From Nymphalis io (Eukaryota > Arthropoda > Insecta > Lepidoptera > Nymphalidae): a stretch of DNA of 64,000 nt. Where the stretch lies: contig NC_065896.1 of the NCBI RefSeq assembly GCF_905147045.1, forward strand, positions 2,815,001 to 2,879,000. The letters are read 5' to 3'. Under the pieces are notes generated by a model. It did not search any database. It was not told the DNA's origin and saw only the letters and a list, made by a program, of their open reading frames with translations. Positions 12,516 through 25,310 of the stretch are shown piece after piece (position 1 is the first letter of the stretch; each line of letters starts with the position of its first letter). Both the position numbers and the translations under genes were made by a program.

Positions 12516-12577
12516 GATTTGAAACCAAGATGTCGTGGTCTGCTACAAATAAACTAGCCACTACACCAACGAAGCAG
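12516..12577 (-). mobile_element. SINE family D head remnant
   Basis: On the minus strand, GCTTCGTTGGTGTAGTGGCTAG followed about 30 bases later by a B-box-like TTTCAAATCC matches the tRNA-related head of family D. The body is missing. Confidence 0.6.
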
Positions 12578-14519
12578 TTTCATCATTAGTCATTAAAGAA
12601 CATCTTGTTTGATGCATATAACAGAATTAAGTTCAATTAATATCAACATACTCCACCAAAGCACTTGTTTCTTATTATTATAGTTGTATGTTATAGACAT
12701 AACAATCTTGCCTGCTACGTCAGTAGCCTTAGGAGCTACCTTATTGGCTAACTTTTGTTACGTTTATCAACGTTATATAGTGTTCGTTAAGACACGGTGA
12801 TTTGTCTTCATCTAATATAAATTTACTAATCACATAAAAAACGAATCGATGTGAAGGTATTCACTAGCTATACAGCGTTCATCAGGCGGGCAGGTAGAAT
12901 TTATACATATGTGATACAGTTGAGATAAATAATGTAATTACTATATTACATATTGTTACGTTTTGATAAATATGATTCCTTTGTTTAAAAAATTCAAGCG
13001 AGGTGTTTCAAGGTAATTGTAATTACATGGTCCCAAAATATATGCATAACTTATTTTTAAATTACATTTTGCGGTGAAAAATTTGAGTAAGTAGTGTATT
13101 TATATAAAAGTGAATTACGTGATCGTAAAACTTACTAAGCTGGTTATATATTTACGTAAAGAAACTAACAAGAATCAATCAAATTTAAGTCGGTCTTAAA
13201 AGTAAAATATTATATAAGATAACTTTTCTTTGTTTATTTCACGGTTTCACGTAAGTAACTTCTAGTACCATCTATATAAATTTTGTAGTTTCAGAAAACA
13301 ATACGGCTCTATATTATTATTTATTTAGCGAATTAGAGGAGGCTTTACCCAGTAGGCCGTATATATACATACACAGACGAAGGCTAATAAACACATTTTT
13401 ACTGCTTTGCTGAAAAGCACGTACGTCAAATAGACACCCACCTGAGGACCTAAGTCAATAGAATAAACTTTCAATCATTCAAATCGTTTTAACCGTTTTC
13501 GAATAAACGGTGAACAATATACATACAAATAAAAAGATGTTTGCGTCAAATATATAATTTTTTGAAGTCGGTTAAAAAGATAAAGACAGAGCTTGCGGGC
13601 AGATGCATTAGTAGTTAGCACTGAATACGAGAAAATAAATTGTTTGGTACGATGTTAACTGCATTATATTATTCTTTTTTATTTACGACCGTTTTTGTTG
13701 TATGTAAAGTCAGTAAAATACTTTAATATTCTAGAAACCGTAAAATAAAAAAAGGACTTTTCTTTGACTCGGAGTACATATAATGTCCAGTCATTATATA
13801 ACGTAAAGAATATGTTATGAATTTAAAACGGACCACATATTTACAACAACATTGTAATTTTGCTAATGAATACGCATATTGCAAACAAAGAAAGTTAATT
13901 TAATATTGTGTTCATTATCGGAACAACTGGAGCGTGGTATATTGTTCCAACCCGCATGCTTGTAGTTGGTTCCAATGTTGGCCCAATATCAACCTCAATC
14001 CCGGACAATGGCTTATAATATCTATAATCTGTGTATAAAGGCAAGCACTATCCCGAACTTCGGAAGTACATTAATCATAATAGATATTTGGGTTCCAATC
14101 TAAAAGTTGGGCAGATTTACACAGTTGCAAACTAAGTTAAAATAGTTTCTATAATATGTTTATAAGGATGTAAAGTGTGCTATATTTGTAAACATTAGAT
14201 TATACTTGTTTTTTAAAAAAAAAATAGGAATGAATATTGACATATTTTTATGTCTTCATCTTTAAGGTAATAATTATTTAAAACGGTGTATGGTTCTTAA
14301 AAACATACAATTAAATACTTACACTTTTTATTCTTCAAATTTTTCTACATATTAACGACAAATGTAATTTAATCTAAAATCGAGTCAAACTTAACACTTA
14401 ACCTCATGTTACCGATAACTTCACTCATATCTCTTACAAGCCGTTACTTGATCACATATTGAATGAAATTCAATAACTCTGTGCATCGCGCTGACTTCAA
14501 TTTCACCACAAAATTTTAA
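12578..14519. other. AT-rich noncoding stretch
   Basis: No recognised gene or clear repeat copy. Confidence 0.5.
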
Positions 14520-14900
14520 TATCCCTCAATCAGTATTCAGTTCGGAGTACCGAAGTGAAACGTGCGCTGTGAGTGCGTCTCGAAGATTCAGTGGGGCAAA
14601 ATTCCTGATAATGAAGTCGGCAGTTTTCGATGATCCTCGACTCCACTTCAACGCAATGTTGGCGAAACAATGCTTCGTGTGAGAACGGGGGTGTTTCAGA
14701 GCGTCGAGTTTCACGATTATAGCGGTTACAGAATAGGTGCCCGTTTGCTTATTATCTTTTCAAACAAAGTGGAACTACAGAGTTGGAAATAAACACGAGT
14801 GAAGTTCGGGTCTTAAATTCTCACAATGTTGAGTTGTTTCTTTAAACGAGGCAGTCGTTCACACAATGCGAACGAATTGCAAACGCCTGTTGTACAGTTG
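14520..14900. promoter_or_regulatory. GC-richer block, possible promoter or 5' exon
   Basis: About 380 bases here have many CG dinucleotides in an AT-rich region. Near the left edge are two arthropod-initiator-like TCAGT matches (14529-14542), followed by GC-rich sequence. Core promoters of insect genes often look like this, but no downstream element at the standard spacing was found, and no coding start or splice donor can be assigned. The call is tentative. Confidence 0.25.
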
Positions 14901-15937
14901 TTTTGTAGAGACAATGACACAATGAAGCTTTCTTTGCTTCAAGAGATTAAATATATTTTAATTTGAAGAGATGTTTTGTGTGACTTTTATGTAATAAAAA
15001 AAACTATGAAAAGTTAAATAAATAGTACTAAGTACAGGTACATAATTATGACAATAAGTAATTCGCTTAAAATTTAGAGACTTATTATAGAAGAAAATAC
15101 TATACATATAATAAAGATTTCCTTCAAATGACTAATAAATGAATAATAATTTATACTTAGTTACTATCTAAAAAGATAAAAACGGTGTCGTTAAAGACGT
15201 AATATAAAAAAAATAATACTACCAATACTAATTCTAAAACTATTGCGGATCTTCAATATGTCAATAGAAAATTCCCAATATCAGCATGTTCAAGACATTA
15301 TGCTAAATATTATTTAATTGATCTTCTCGTCAATAGACGGCGTTAGATGTATTTTACATCGCGCTATAACAATGTTTTTTTGAAAGTACTAGATACGTTT
15401 TTGTAAATTTACAATGAGAAAGACCAATTACATTGTCTGACCAGCAGTACATACTCGGTGGTTTTATTTTGAAGTCTCACAGTACCAATACTACCGGGTA
15501 ACCCCAAACACAGCACCTTTTGAAATTGAATATTTATAACTATTTTTTCTAATCCATATATCTACGGAAAATAAACAATAACTAAAATAATAAGTTATTT
15601 GGTACACAGTAGTAACCTTTATTTTAATTAATTAGTATAATCGTTCTCATTTTCTACGAAAAAATCATTAGGTGTTCAATAAAATGTATTATACAAACGA
15701 ACAAATCGCTTGGCTCAATACTCATTTTATATTAATATTTGTTTATATCTCATTATTCAATAAAACTATTTAAATTACCGTACAACGTCGGAATGGGTAG
15801 CTAGTGTAATATAATTACACTTTGTTCAGATTTTATAACAGTAAAACAAAAATCGACTTTCATTCCTTTGTTGTTTGTTGATTACCTTTATAGTTATAAT
15901 TTCTGTGTTTCATAGATAGTTAGTTTAAATTTTCAAG
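14901..15937. other. AT-rich noncoding stretch
   Basis: No recognised gene or repeat. Confidence 0.5.
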
Positions 15938-16027
15938 ATGGCGGCAAATCACTTTAAATTGTCACGGCCCGAGGTCTTATACAAGGACAAGGAATTTACC
16001 TCCAGACGATCTAGTGTTGTACATTGA
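15938..16027 (+). other. Possible 29-codon small ORF with a strong start context
   Basis: CAAGATGGCGGC begins a frame of 29 codons (MAANHFKLSRPEVLYK...VVH, then TGA). The composition is less AT-rich than its surroundings. CAAGATGGCGGC is also a good match to the YY1/Pleiohomeotic binding motif, so the site may be regulatory. I do not recognise the peptide, and no splice structure is evident. Confidence 0.25.
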
Positions 16028-17590
16028 GCTTCAAAACTGGCATCAAATTGTACAGAAATTCTATAAATACCAAATTATAGAGGTATTTTCGATGAAACAT
16101 GTTTAATACATACATATATCGAATGCAAACTGTTTAATCTAATGAAATGGTATGTATATTCGATATTTATGAATGAATTGATACATCTTTGTTTGCCTAA
16201 TTAAAACATCTCTTAGATGAAGTATAGGAAGACTAGAAGAATATATAAAGTCGCATGATACGAAATATAGATCTTGTTTGCTAAATTTTTTGTATGTATT
16301 AGGAAAATTAGGGGGGAAATTATCTTACTTACGCTTTATTACCTACTCACAACAAATGACATCATATAACATCATATGACATCAAGTACTAAGTAATTAG
16401 ACAGCGATTAAATCGAAGATTTATGATAATTATACTAGAAAACTTACAAAATTATTGAAAAGCATTAAAAACAATATTTTTAAATACAAGACTGGTAATG
16501 TTTATAAGTAATCCGCAGTTTCATGTTCAGTGGACATAAAGCGTGGTAAACAGATTAAACGAGCACGCGAGTAGCCCGTCTCACTGAATGATAGTGTTTG
16601 CACTTTGTTTCGCACTGTTGACTCGGAGTAACAACGTCGATCGATCGGTTATCAAGTACCGATTTAAAACGTATCATTCATTTCATAACAATTCATCCGG
16701 ACTCGATAGACTGTTTAAACAACAATTATAAGAGCTCTCTGCTATTGTTAGAGAAATTATAGAAACGTATTTCTAATATAAGCCATTCATGGTTCATTCT
16801 AATTTGTAAATATTACAAAAGTACGACACGGATAGCTTTCAGACGCTTCTTTATACAAAAGGATTAAAGAGGCTAGATTTAATATGCTTCTAACATTTTT
16901 ATTTAATAAATTTTGCTAGATTTTAAAACTTTGTTAAAAACTTGCTCCATGAACAAAAGCTTTCTATTTTTATTAAGAATAATAGTTCAATCGCATACTT
17001 CAGCTGGTATCAAAATAATGTTTACTCAAATGTTTTGCTTATTAAACTTTGTGTCCTGGGATGTAAATAGGGGATATAAAAAAGACGTTATATTTATTGC
17101 CTTCGTCGAAGGTTTCCACAATACAATACAAACTCCTTGACAATATGTCATAGTGGAAAGTTCGACAAGATTCCAGAATTCTATAGTGGTTACCTGAAAG
17201 TTACGGGTAAGGAAATCCTATTAAGGGAACTATTCAAGTTAATAGGTTCAGCGAGCTCCCTTTGTGTCGTGTCACGCGGTATTTGCATAAATTATACACA
17301 TGAGACTCGTCTAACTCTATCTGGGGAGATGAGAATTACGAATAATTGGGCAATTTTATTATAAAATATTAACAAGCGGTGCGATGTTTGATAAAGCTTC
17401 GTCAGTGTTTAGTAATTAAGGCTTGAGATTTGAGTTTATATTATAGTAGAGTTATGTTATAGTTTCAAGACGAACACAAGTTAAGATGTATGTTTACACA
17501 TTGTTAATTGTTTCAGATATAGTGTATAATACCTATTCGCAAATAAAACTGTCAGTTCTGTTCCTGTAAATTCTGTGAAATTAAATATTA
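16028..17590. other. Noncoding stretch
   Basis: A less AT-rich, CG-containing block at 16500-16710 has a TCAGTG match on the minus strand, but nothing decisive. Two adjacent 75-codon frames at 16913-17364 have no recognisable domain and are probably chance. Confidence 0.4.
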
Positions 17591-17905
17591 AGAGAGATTA
17601 GCCAACTGCGCAGGACGTATTATAGTGCACAAGTATGTGCGCAAACACTATCCCTTAACCGATAATCCGATGGAACGGCAATCCGACACGACCGGAAAGA
17701 GTTCTGGCGCAGAACCATCAGTTTTACGTACTTTTCGAGGCACGGGAGTATACACACTTTCAGATCCAGGCTGTTACTAAAAATTTTCGACTGAAAAACC
17801 CAATAACTTTTTATTGGCCCGACATGGGACTTGAACCCATGGGTTCAAATCCCAGGTCCGTGGGGCCTGCGGCCTTATATCTAGCCACTAGACCAACAAG
17901 GCAGT
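17591..17905 (-). mobile_element. SINE family D, copy 2, with an inverted B-box duplication
   Basis: A near full-length family D SINE in reverse orientation. The tail (AGAGAGATTAGCCAACTGCG) is at the left and the tRNA-like head (TTGGTCTAGTGGCTAG on the minus strand) is at the right. The B-box region is odd: 17826-17853 forms a 28-bp palindrome with one mismatch, centred on AACCCATGGGTT. Two B boxes therefore face each other where other copies have one. Confidence 0.85.
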
Positions 17906-19019
17906 GAAAACTATAACATATACACGAAAACATTATATGTTGGATTTGTAGAATTCATGGAAATATTTTGAGCAGCATGTATAATTGCATAACTATTTTT
18001 ATAGATATTTCATTATTACAAATATAAATAATTTTAAGATGACGATCTCAACCTGAGAAAATATTGTTGGCAATGCTCTGCAGAGAGTCTGCGTGGAGCG
18101 CCTTTCCTGCCGATACGTATAGTCACCTTTTGTGAGACCGTCATAATACAAAAAGAGACGGCAGAGCGGGATCGAGAAAGGGCCAAATCGATTCCGCGTA
18201 GATGTCTTACCACCTACAGCCCAGACGACCGGGGCTTATAATATGGAACGTGCCCTAGGGCATTGGCTTCAGTTGAATTTAAACTAGGTAGTGAATAGGT
18301 TTAAAAAAAAGTACAAGCAAATTGGCCACGAGGTTCGATACTGACCGTATTATATTTGTTTAAATCTCATTACACACAGATGGGTAACTAGTTATGAAAT
18401 ATTTAAAAGTGAATTTCTATATATGTTTTGGTTTCACGCTTCAGTACTCCGACCATTGTTGTTTAATTAAAGCATAGGTATGGCTATTTTGATTTAAGTG
18501 GATTAAATAAGCTACATATGCATATGATTAAAAAACTGGAATCTTTTACAAAAACTATGTTGCCTATTATATAATTATAGCCCACGTATTTTATAATTAG
18601 TCTTCCACCTAAAGGTCGGTTGTAAGTGATCGATACTTTAGCGAGAAGGAATGACGCAATATGAGATGCAACAGGAATACTATATTTTATTTTTACAGAA
18701 ATAAGCTAACTATTTCAGTTGTCCTTGACGTGTTCATGAATGCAATTAGCGAATAGTTTAAGATCCTTTTCATTTCAAATACTTGAAATTTCAACCAATA
18801 TTTAACTCAGATTCTCATATAAAAAAATATTTTATGCTTTCGTAAATATTTTTTTTTAATTTTTTTTTTTAAGTATTTTTTTTCAAAATCGTCGGATATT
18901 TTAAATTTCATACAACCTAAAAATTATAAATATAGAATTGACTTTATAGTAACGGCCAATTAAGCTATATCGGCAGGCAACGTATTTGTTCAGCTCGGTT
19001 TGTCTATGGTCGTTAGTAC
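17906..19019. other. Noncoding stretch
   Basis: A GC-richer segment at 18050-18260 is not matched elsewhere in the window and has no long frame. 18840-18880 is T-rich. No gene recognised. Confidence 0.4.
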
Positions 19020-19170
19020 AAAATGGCGCGCAGCCGTCAACCGTAGACAATAGCGGGAACGCTACATATCGTATTGTTGTGTTCACTACTCCAGTCTGTC
19101 TGTTTAATACAAATACAGATATTGCAAGGGCTAATTCGAGTTTCATGATGAATAGTTCACACACACTAAC
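19020..19170 (+). other. Candidate noncoding first exon, copy 1 of a related pair
   Basis: Starts with CAAAATGGCGCGCA and runs 151 bases to a consensus 5' splice site GTAAGTAT at 19171. Its first 60 bases resemble 20086-20146 (shared blocks CAAAATGGCGCGCA, CGTAGACAATA, ATATCGT). A seven-codon frame beginning ATGGCGCGC ends at TAG in both copies (19023-19046 here). The pair could be alternative 5' exons of a plus-strand gene; l(2)gl downstream is the nearest plus-strand gene seen, but nothing in the sequence links them. They could equally be two copies of an unnamed repeat. Confidence 0.35.
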
Positions 19171-19266
19171 GTAAGTATGTATTAATCGAAATGGATTACT
19201 GTTATGTTAAAGCACTGTTTGGCAATAGGTACATATTTGATTTATATGCTTTAACATTACACTTAA

Positions 19267-19570
19267 GTAACAGTAACAGCCTGTTAATGTCCCACTGCTG
19301 GGCTAAGGCCTCCTCTCCCTTTTTGAGGAGAAGGTTTGGAGCTTATTCCACCACGCTGCTCCAAAGCGGGTTGGTAGAATACATATGTGGCATAATTTCA
19401 ATGAAATTAGACACATGCAGGTTTCCTCACGATGTTTTCCTTCACCGTCAAGCACGTGATGAATTATTGACCCAAATTAAGCACATGAAAATTTAGTGGT
19501 GCTTGCCCGGGTTAGATCCCACGATCATCGGTTAAGATTCACGCGTTCTAACCACTAGGCCACCTCGGCT
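19267..19570 (-). mobile_element. SINE family A, copy 2 (with TSD)
   Basis: Full-length family A SINE in reverse orientation. It begins with the end block (AATGTCCCACTGCTGGGCTA) and finishes with the tRNA-like head (AACCACTAGGCCACCTCGGC). A duplication of about 12 bp, GCTTTAACATTA, is seen at 19248-19259 and 19568-19579. The longest open frame in it (starting within MSHCWAKASS) is a by-product. Confidence 0.9.
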
Positions 19571-20085
19571 TTAACATTATAATCAAATAAATATGATTCA
19601 ATTTAAGAATCGAAATAAGGCGTATTACTTATTTAAAAATAATCACAAATTATTTATACTAGCAGCGCTTGGTGTAAAGCTGTTTAAGCAGATACAACAC
19701 AGTTAAATGTTTTTTTCGATAAACACTATATTTTATACTGCTATCCTTAGTTTCTAACCTAGATAAATCATCTAGGATAGAAACTGCTTACTTTAAAGAT
19801 TCTCTAAGAGCTTCCCTCTCCTCACACGCAGGCGTAGTCGCGGGCAAAATTTTGTGGTTATTATTCTCATAGTGAACTATGGACGATGGCACTTACCATC
19901 AGGGTTTACTCGTTCTACTTTCTTTTTAAACACCTTTTAATTATTTTTTATTTATAATAAAAGTAAGTATCGTATAATAAAGTATAATCACATAAATCGT
20001 ATTTATCAAATTTCAATGTGAAAATTCGTTTATAAATCAATATAAACGTATTTATTTTGATGGGTTTATCGTTGGTTGGTTTTGC
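19571..20085. other. Noncoding stretch
   Basis: No gene or repeat copy recognised. Confidence 0.5.
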
Positions 20086-20222
20086 AAAATGGCGCGCATA
20101 CGTCGAGCGTAGACAATACCGAGAGCGCTTTACGTCATATCGTTCAGTGCACTTCGATATTGATGGTGGATTCGTAGCGATGACAATTCCTTAATGGTAT
20201 AGCCAATAATAAATTACTAAAT
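20086..20222 (+). other. Candidate noncoding first exon, copy 2 of a related pair
   Basis: Second member of the pair described at 19020. It starts CAAAATGGCGCGCA, contains the seven-codon frame ATG...TAG at 20089-20112, and ends at GTAAGTAT (20223-20230). The 137-base length is close to the 151 bases of copy 1. The 3' halves have diverged, but both keep the donor site. Confidence 0.35.
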
Positions 20223-20230
20223 GTAAGTAT

Positions 20231-21232
20231 ATGCATGCAATCAAAGAAATTTTGTTTAAATTTCAGATATTTCATTTAATTTCACTTATTTTATAGAAAA
20301 GGTTAAAGTTATTTTTTTCGGATTCACCCAAAAACTGCTATACCAATTGATATATAATTCTTATATTATGATCTGATGCTTATATCCTCAAGGCGAACAA
20401 AGGCTATAAAGCATGTTTATATATAGCAAATTATTTGAAATACCGTTTACAATGTCAATGCATTCAGAGAGAAAATATTAGTTCGGGCGCTATCCGAGCA
20501 AACGCTGCATAATCGAAATAAGATAGACGAAAAATTTGTATGAAATTTGATAACATAATAATAAAAATGACTATTTACACTTTGCCATTTGGCAGAGTAA
20601 TTATACTACGTTTGACCGCATTAACAAAAGCATAAGAGAAAAAGTCATCGGGAATATGGTAAGTACGAGTAGGGGCGGACAAATCGTTGGCATGATTTAT
20701 ATATATATATATATAATATAGAGGATATTATTATATTATTGACTGGTGTGTTTAGATACTCTTTTTAAAATGGATTATGGTGTTATATGCTTATAAATAA
20801 TATTACTTATAAAATATCAAGGGGTTAAATAAAATCTTAATTATAGCTACGCGAAACTGCTTGAAATTAATAAACCTTATTTTTATAGCCCTCCTGTTAA
20901 TGCTCTTTACCGTTTCTCATTTTCTTTCGCAATAAGCAGAACCCGTTCATAATTTGTGTACAATACATTGATATAAAAGCTATGAAAGCTAAATGGTCGT
21001 AAATCCAATGTCGTAAAACGTTAAACTTTTGTTGATAAATTATGGCTAATTTCGTCAATAAATTATTGTTTTGGTGTAATCAAATAATATATGGAGATAT
21101 TAAAAACAATTTTATTGCCCGTTCCTATAATCGAAATATCAAATAATCGAGTAAAAAAATCAGAAATTGTTGGATAGGTTCCCGTTGGTCACCTTGAGTT
21201 ATTTTGTGATCGGCATAAGGTATTTTTATATA
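20231..21232. other. AT-rich noncoding stretch
   Basis: No gene recognised. A short (TA)n run lies at 20699-20715. Confidence 0.5.
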
Positions 21233-21747
21233 ATTTGTGATTATAATTCATCTCGTGCTTTACGGTGAAGGAAAATATCGTGAGGAAACCTGCATGTGTC
21301 TAATTTCACTGAAATTCTGCCACATGTGAATTCTACCAACCCGCATTGGAGCAGCGTGGTAGAGCTTTGTGCAAGCTCGTCTGGGTAGGTACCACCCACT
21401 CATCAGATATTCTACCGCAAAACAGCAGTACTTGTTATTGTTGTGTTCCGGTTTGAAGGGTGAGTGAGCCAGTGTAATTACAGGCACAAGGGACATAAAA
21501 TCTTAGTTCCCAAGGTTGGTGGCGCATTGGCTATATAAGCGATGGTTGACATTACTTACAATGCCAATGTCTAAGAGCGTTTGGTGACCACTTACCATCA
21601 GGTGGCCCATATGCTCGTCCGCCTTCCTATTCTATAAAAAAAAAAGAAAAAAGCGTGGTGGAATAAGCTCCAAACCTTCTCCTCAAAGAGGAGAGGAGGC
21701 CTTTAGCCCAGCAGTGGGACATTCACAGGCTGTTACGGATTACGGAT
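21233..21747 (+). mobile_element. SINE family A, copy 3, 5'-truncated and interrupted by family B
   Basis: The SINE starts at AATTTGTGATTATAATTC, so it lacks the tRNA-like head. It runs to the AGCGTGGT motif at 21360, is interrupted by a family B insertion, then resumes at AGCGTGGTGGAATAAG (21652) and ends at CAGTGGGACATTCACAGG plus TTACGGA-type repeats at about 21747. Confidence 0.9.
21361..21651 (-). mobile_element. Family B LINE-type 3' end inserted in a SINE (8-bp TSD)
   Basis: Relative to the copy at 55722 it is in reverse orientation and ends in an A-rich tail (TATTCTATAAAAAAAAAA). An 8-bp duplication AGCGTGGT flanks it (21353-21360 and 21652-21659). The A-tail with target duplication shows retrotransposition by target-primed reverse transcription. 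The strand is given as opposite to the copy at 55722; the transcript sense, tail last, is rightward here. Confidence 0.85.
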
Positions 21748-24020
21748 AAGGTATTTCTTCCACTGGTTAAGTAGCACCACCTAGCGAAGAATAGTTTTAT
21801 GTCTTGCTTGCTTAATGCTATTTCTGCCAAACGTATCACTTATATATAGTAATACCTCTAAGAAGCTCATGGTGTAAAGAAGACAGCAAATACCAAGAAT
21901 GAAACGAAAACACATGCAATAAGAGAACATTGTGGGTATGTTTCTAGATGGTCAGTCTAAGCGCCAATATCATTTGATGCTCGCGATAGAAATAGAATAT
22001 AAAAATGTCGACGCCGTAAATGAAACTCGCAATTCAAACAAAAAGCTTTTATTCTGAATGTTAATCGTTAAATGGATGTTTTTATTGTTCACGTTTACAT
22101 TTCGCTTCGTATGGAACAATTGTAATAGTTTGGTTAGAATAGTGTTTTAAGTTTCCAAAAACAGACTGCGTTATCTGCTATTGAATGACTACGATTGTCA
22201 GTTCTGTTAATACAGATAACGATACAATATTATTTTGCGAATTGTTGGTTGAAAGTCAAAATCACAATAATATATATGTCACATCCTATTGCGCACACAC
22301 ACAAACACACACACATGCAATGTTGACTGTAACTACAACCACTCTTTTTGTTACTAAATACTATTTTAGTTAGTAATTCATTAAAGCTATTGATTTCACA
22401 TCGACTGAGAGACGGACACCTGGTGACCTGTAACACGGGTTTTGACCTGTAACCGTCTGTGTCGATACGAACGAACGAACGAACGAACGAACGATAGTTA
22501 GTTACCAACAGTACCAGCGATCCACAATCTGAATAGAACTAAAATTTTCATTTATTAAATTACTTTTATTGTATAAAAGACCTGGTGTCGACTGTAACAA
22601 TAAATAATTAAAAAGTTTTTTTTTTTGTTTGTAGTTACAAAGTTCTTAATAAATTGAAAAATATTAACAATATTGTAAACGCATTTTTTAAGTAGTGTTT
22701 ATTATACCACTGTTACTTCTTAATATAATATTCTTAAAATCTAATCAAACGATATTTTGAAGAGTCCTTATTTTATCATACCTTATTTATATATTACTTA
22801 TTACCTTGCCATTATAAGGCGAAGCTTAAACTGCTATTGATGTTTTCATCGAAGTATATAATTATTTCCTTGAAAAGGTTTCGTTATTCCAATCAGTTAT
22901 TTTGAAATTAAATATTCAAGTATAACTTGTTGCTTCTCAGAAAATCAATTGATAAAAGTTTAAAACAAGTCAATTTAATCTATTTCTACGAAATTATATA
23001 TCTGGTAATTTATCGAAGCCATTAAAGATGTTTTTAAAATTATATTAAAATTATATATCGATTCAGTACACTTATTTGTGCGCTAAAGCTATATGAATAA
23101 GCAGAGCGTATATAAAAAATAACAGGTTCAGAAATAGACTCGTTAACTAGACATATAATGACTCTCCCGTTCCACAAGGGCTCGTCACAATGCTTAGCCC
23201 CTAATTATGTTCCTGGTTCCGTACCCATCTTTTCGAGGGCAAGATTTTAATAGTACGTTTTTAATTTGTCAACGGGTTTGAGTTAGTCGAGGTCTAATTT
23301 GCGAGACGGGTCGAGTGGCAGCCTAGATGCGATGAATGGGCGTGGAAAGGGCAAAGCTTGACTATGGAGTGTACTTGGTTGTACGAGTACTGTACTCGCC
23401 GGGGATTTGAGTATTGCGGCCCTTGTGATCCTTTTCCGGACGCAGAGCAATGACCGGGAACAGGTGGCTATTATGAGGTGAGACGTAATGGAATTGTTTC
23501 AATTCCACGTAACATTATTTTTAAAATAATATTTGTCAAGCCAGAAACATTATCAGTACGATCTTTCTGCAATCATAATAATGTACCGATAGAATAATAC
23601 AGATACTATGGGAAAAGGTGCAAATGTATGACATTTTTTAGTATTTTATTATTATTTTATTTTTTGAAAACAAACAGATTTATGACACATTGTACTAAAA
23701 AGAGATTAAAATAAATTTCCTTTACTAATGTCACTGGGGTCAATTTTTGTAACATTTTTTATAAAGTTAATCCTAATTAAAATGAAAGTGAGTTTTTAGT
23801 TTTGCTTCCACGTCTTAACACCTTAACCGGTCATCAAGAGATTTATACAGTTGTCAGGGGTACCTCATATTCACGGTAGCATATGCAAGCGATCTCGTGG
23901 CCCCCGTTCACTGTCCCTGTGAGGGAAACGCGTAAAACGTTTTTCCAGCGATACAAGGGGTACCTCACACCTCACAAGGGGACGAAGTCGGCAGGCAAGT
24001 AATTCTGTATATATACTAGC
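21748..24020. other. Noncoding stretch with microsatellites
   Basis: No gene recognised. A (CA)-rich run lies at 22289-22315. GC-richer blocks lie at 23150-23500 and 23850-24000; the second contains AGGGGTACCTCA twice. Neither block has a coding signature. Confidence 0.45.
22467..22494. repeat. (ACGA)n microsatellite
   Basis: About seven tandem units of ACGA in the sequence ATACGAACGAACGAACGAAC and beyond. Confidence 0.95.
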
Positions 24021-24300
24021 TACAAAATCCGGCTTCGCACGTTTTAAATAAAGGTCTCCATAAAACGTTTATATTGTAATACATTTTATGAGCCGGCTTG
24101 ATTGATGATTTTTACCGACATCTTCAATATTCATCGTTATATTTTAGCCAGTTTACATAAAACCATAATGAATTATACATCCTGAACCTTTCTCATAAAT
24201 CGATCCGGCCATTGGTGAAAACCGTATAAAAATCCGTTCGACAGTTTTTGAGTTCAGATAGACATACGCCGCGGGGGGACTTTGTGACAAAAAAAAACAA
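24021..24300 (+). mobile_element. Degenerate dispersed repeat (LINE 3'UTR type)
   Basis: It opens with ACTAGCTACAAAATCCGGCTTCGCACG and later has ACCGTATAAAAATCCGTTCG, ending in GACTTTGTGACAAAAAAAA. Repeats with a 'CTAGC...CGGCTTCGC' start, an 'AAAATCCGTT' segment and an A-rich end are widespread in Lepidoptera (recalled, not searched). The short frame on the minus strand is a by-product. Confidence 0.5.
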
Positions 24301-25310
24301 CCAATCCAAACAGGCACACCTTCGTATTTACATAACAGACGTTGTCCTGCCCGTGTACACGGTATATAAGTTGATGTGATATAGCGCCATCTAGCGGTAA
24401 GTATCAACAAATGGATTTGTAATAAAACCTTCTCCATTAAAAAACATATATGTCGCAACATGGTAATCGGCCGAACAGTTTATTAGTATATTAATCTCAA
24501 ACAAATATATCAATACTCATTTATATATTATATAAATTAAGATTAATAAAAAAGCTTTATGCTAAATTAGCTATGATTATATACAATATTCCATCCAAAT
24601 CCGTATAAGATAATAATATATGGTTTCTTTATCAAATACGCGATATCAAAAGTCATGAATTAATTAAACAAAGGAGTAGTATATTATCACGTTACTTGTT
24701 TTAAATGTATTCGTTTATATAATATATGAGTTGGCTTGTATTTGATGACCAAGGCGCAGTCGATATTACTCGGTAGGCTTTATAGCAATTACATTAGATT
24801 ATATAAGTGCAAACACAAACCAAACTTCTTTATAATATAAGTCCAACGTTAATCTGTTGTATTAAGTATTACAGAAAGTGAGAACATTCTAGTAAAGTTT
24901 CTTGTGTCACTGTTAGCATTATTCGAAATTATTTTAAGTGTGGCTATAGTAAATTAAGATACTTATTCATATGAAAGTGTTGTGTGTATAAAAGAGTTAT
25001 GAGTTTTTGTTTTTTTTTTTAATGTATCATTGCAAACATAAGTTGAAAGCTTCAAAATAGAATTAAAATATTAATTGAATCAATAATTATAAATTGCTTA
25101 AATACGTGCTTTTCAATTTGGGATTCAACGTATCGGCCAATGAGTGCAAAGTACAAGCAAGTACCAAACATTTTATACGTACAAATATAAAAATATGGCA
25201 AAAAATAAAGTTAACGTAAGAGGACACAAAAATATTACAGGAACGATAAAGCCTAAAGAGAAATAAAACTGTTTCTATTATTGTCATGTATAATATATAA
25301 TATTGTTCTC
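24301..25310. other. AT-rich noncoding stretch
   Basis: Includes the motif ATAGCGCCATCTAGCGGTAA at about 24381-24400, which recurs in many lepidopteran repeats. No gene recognised. Confidence 0.45.
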
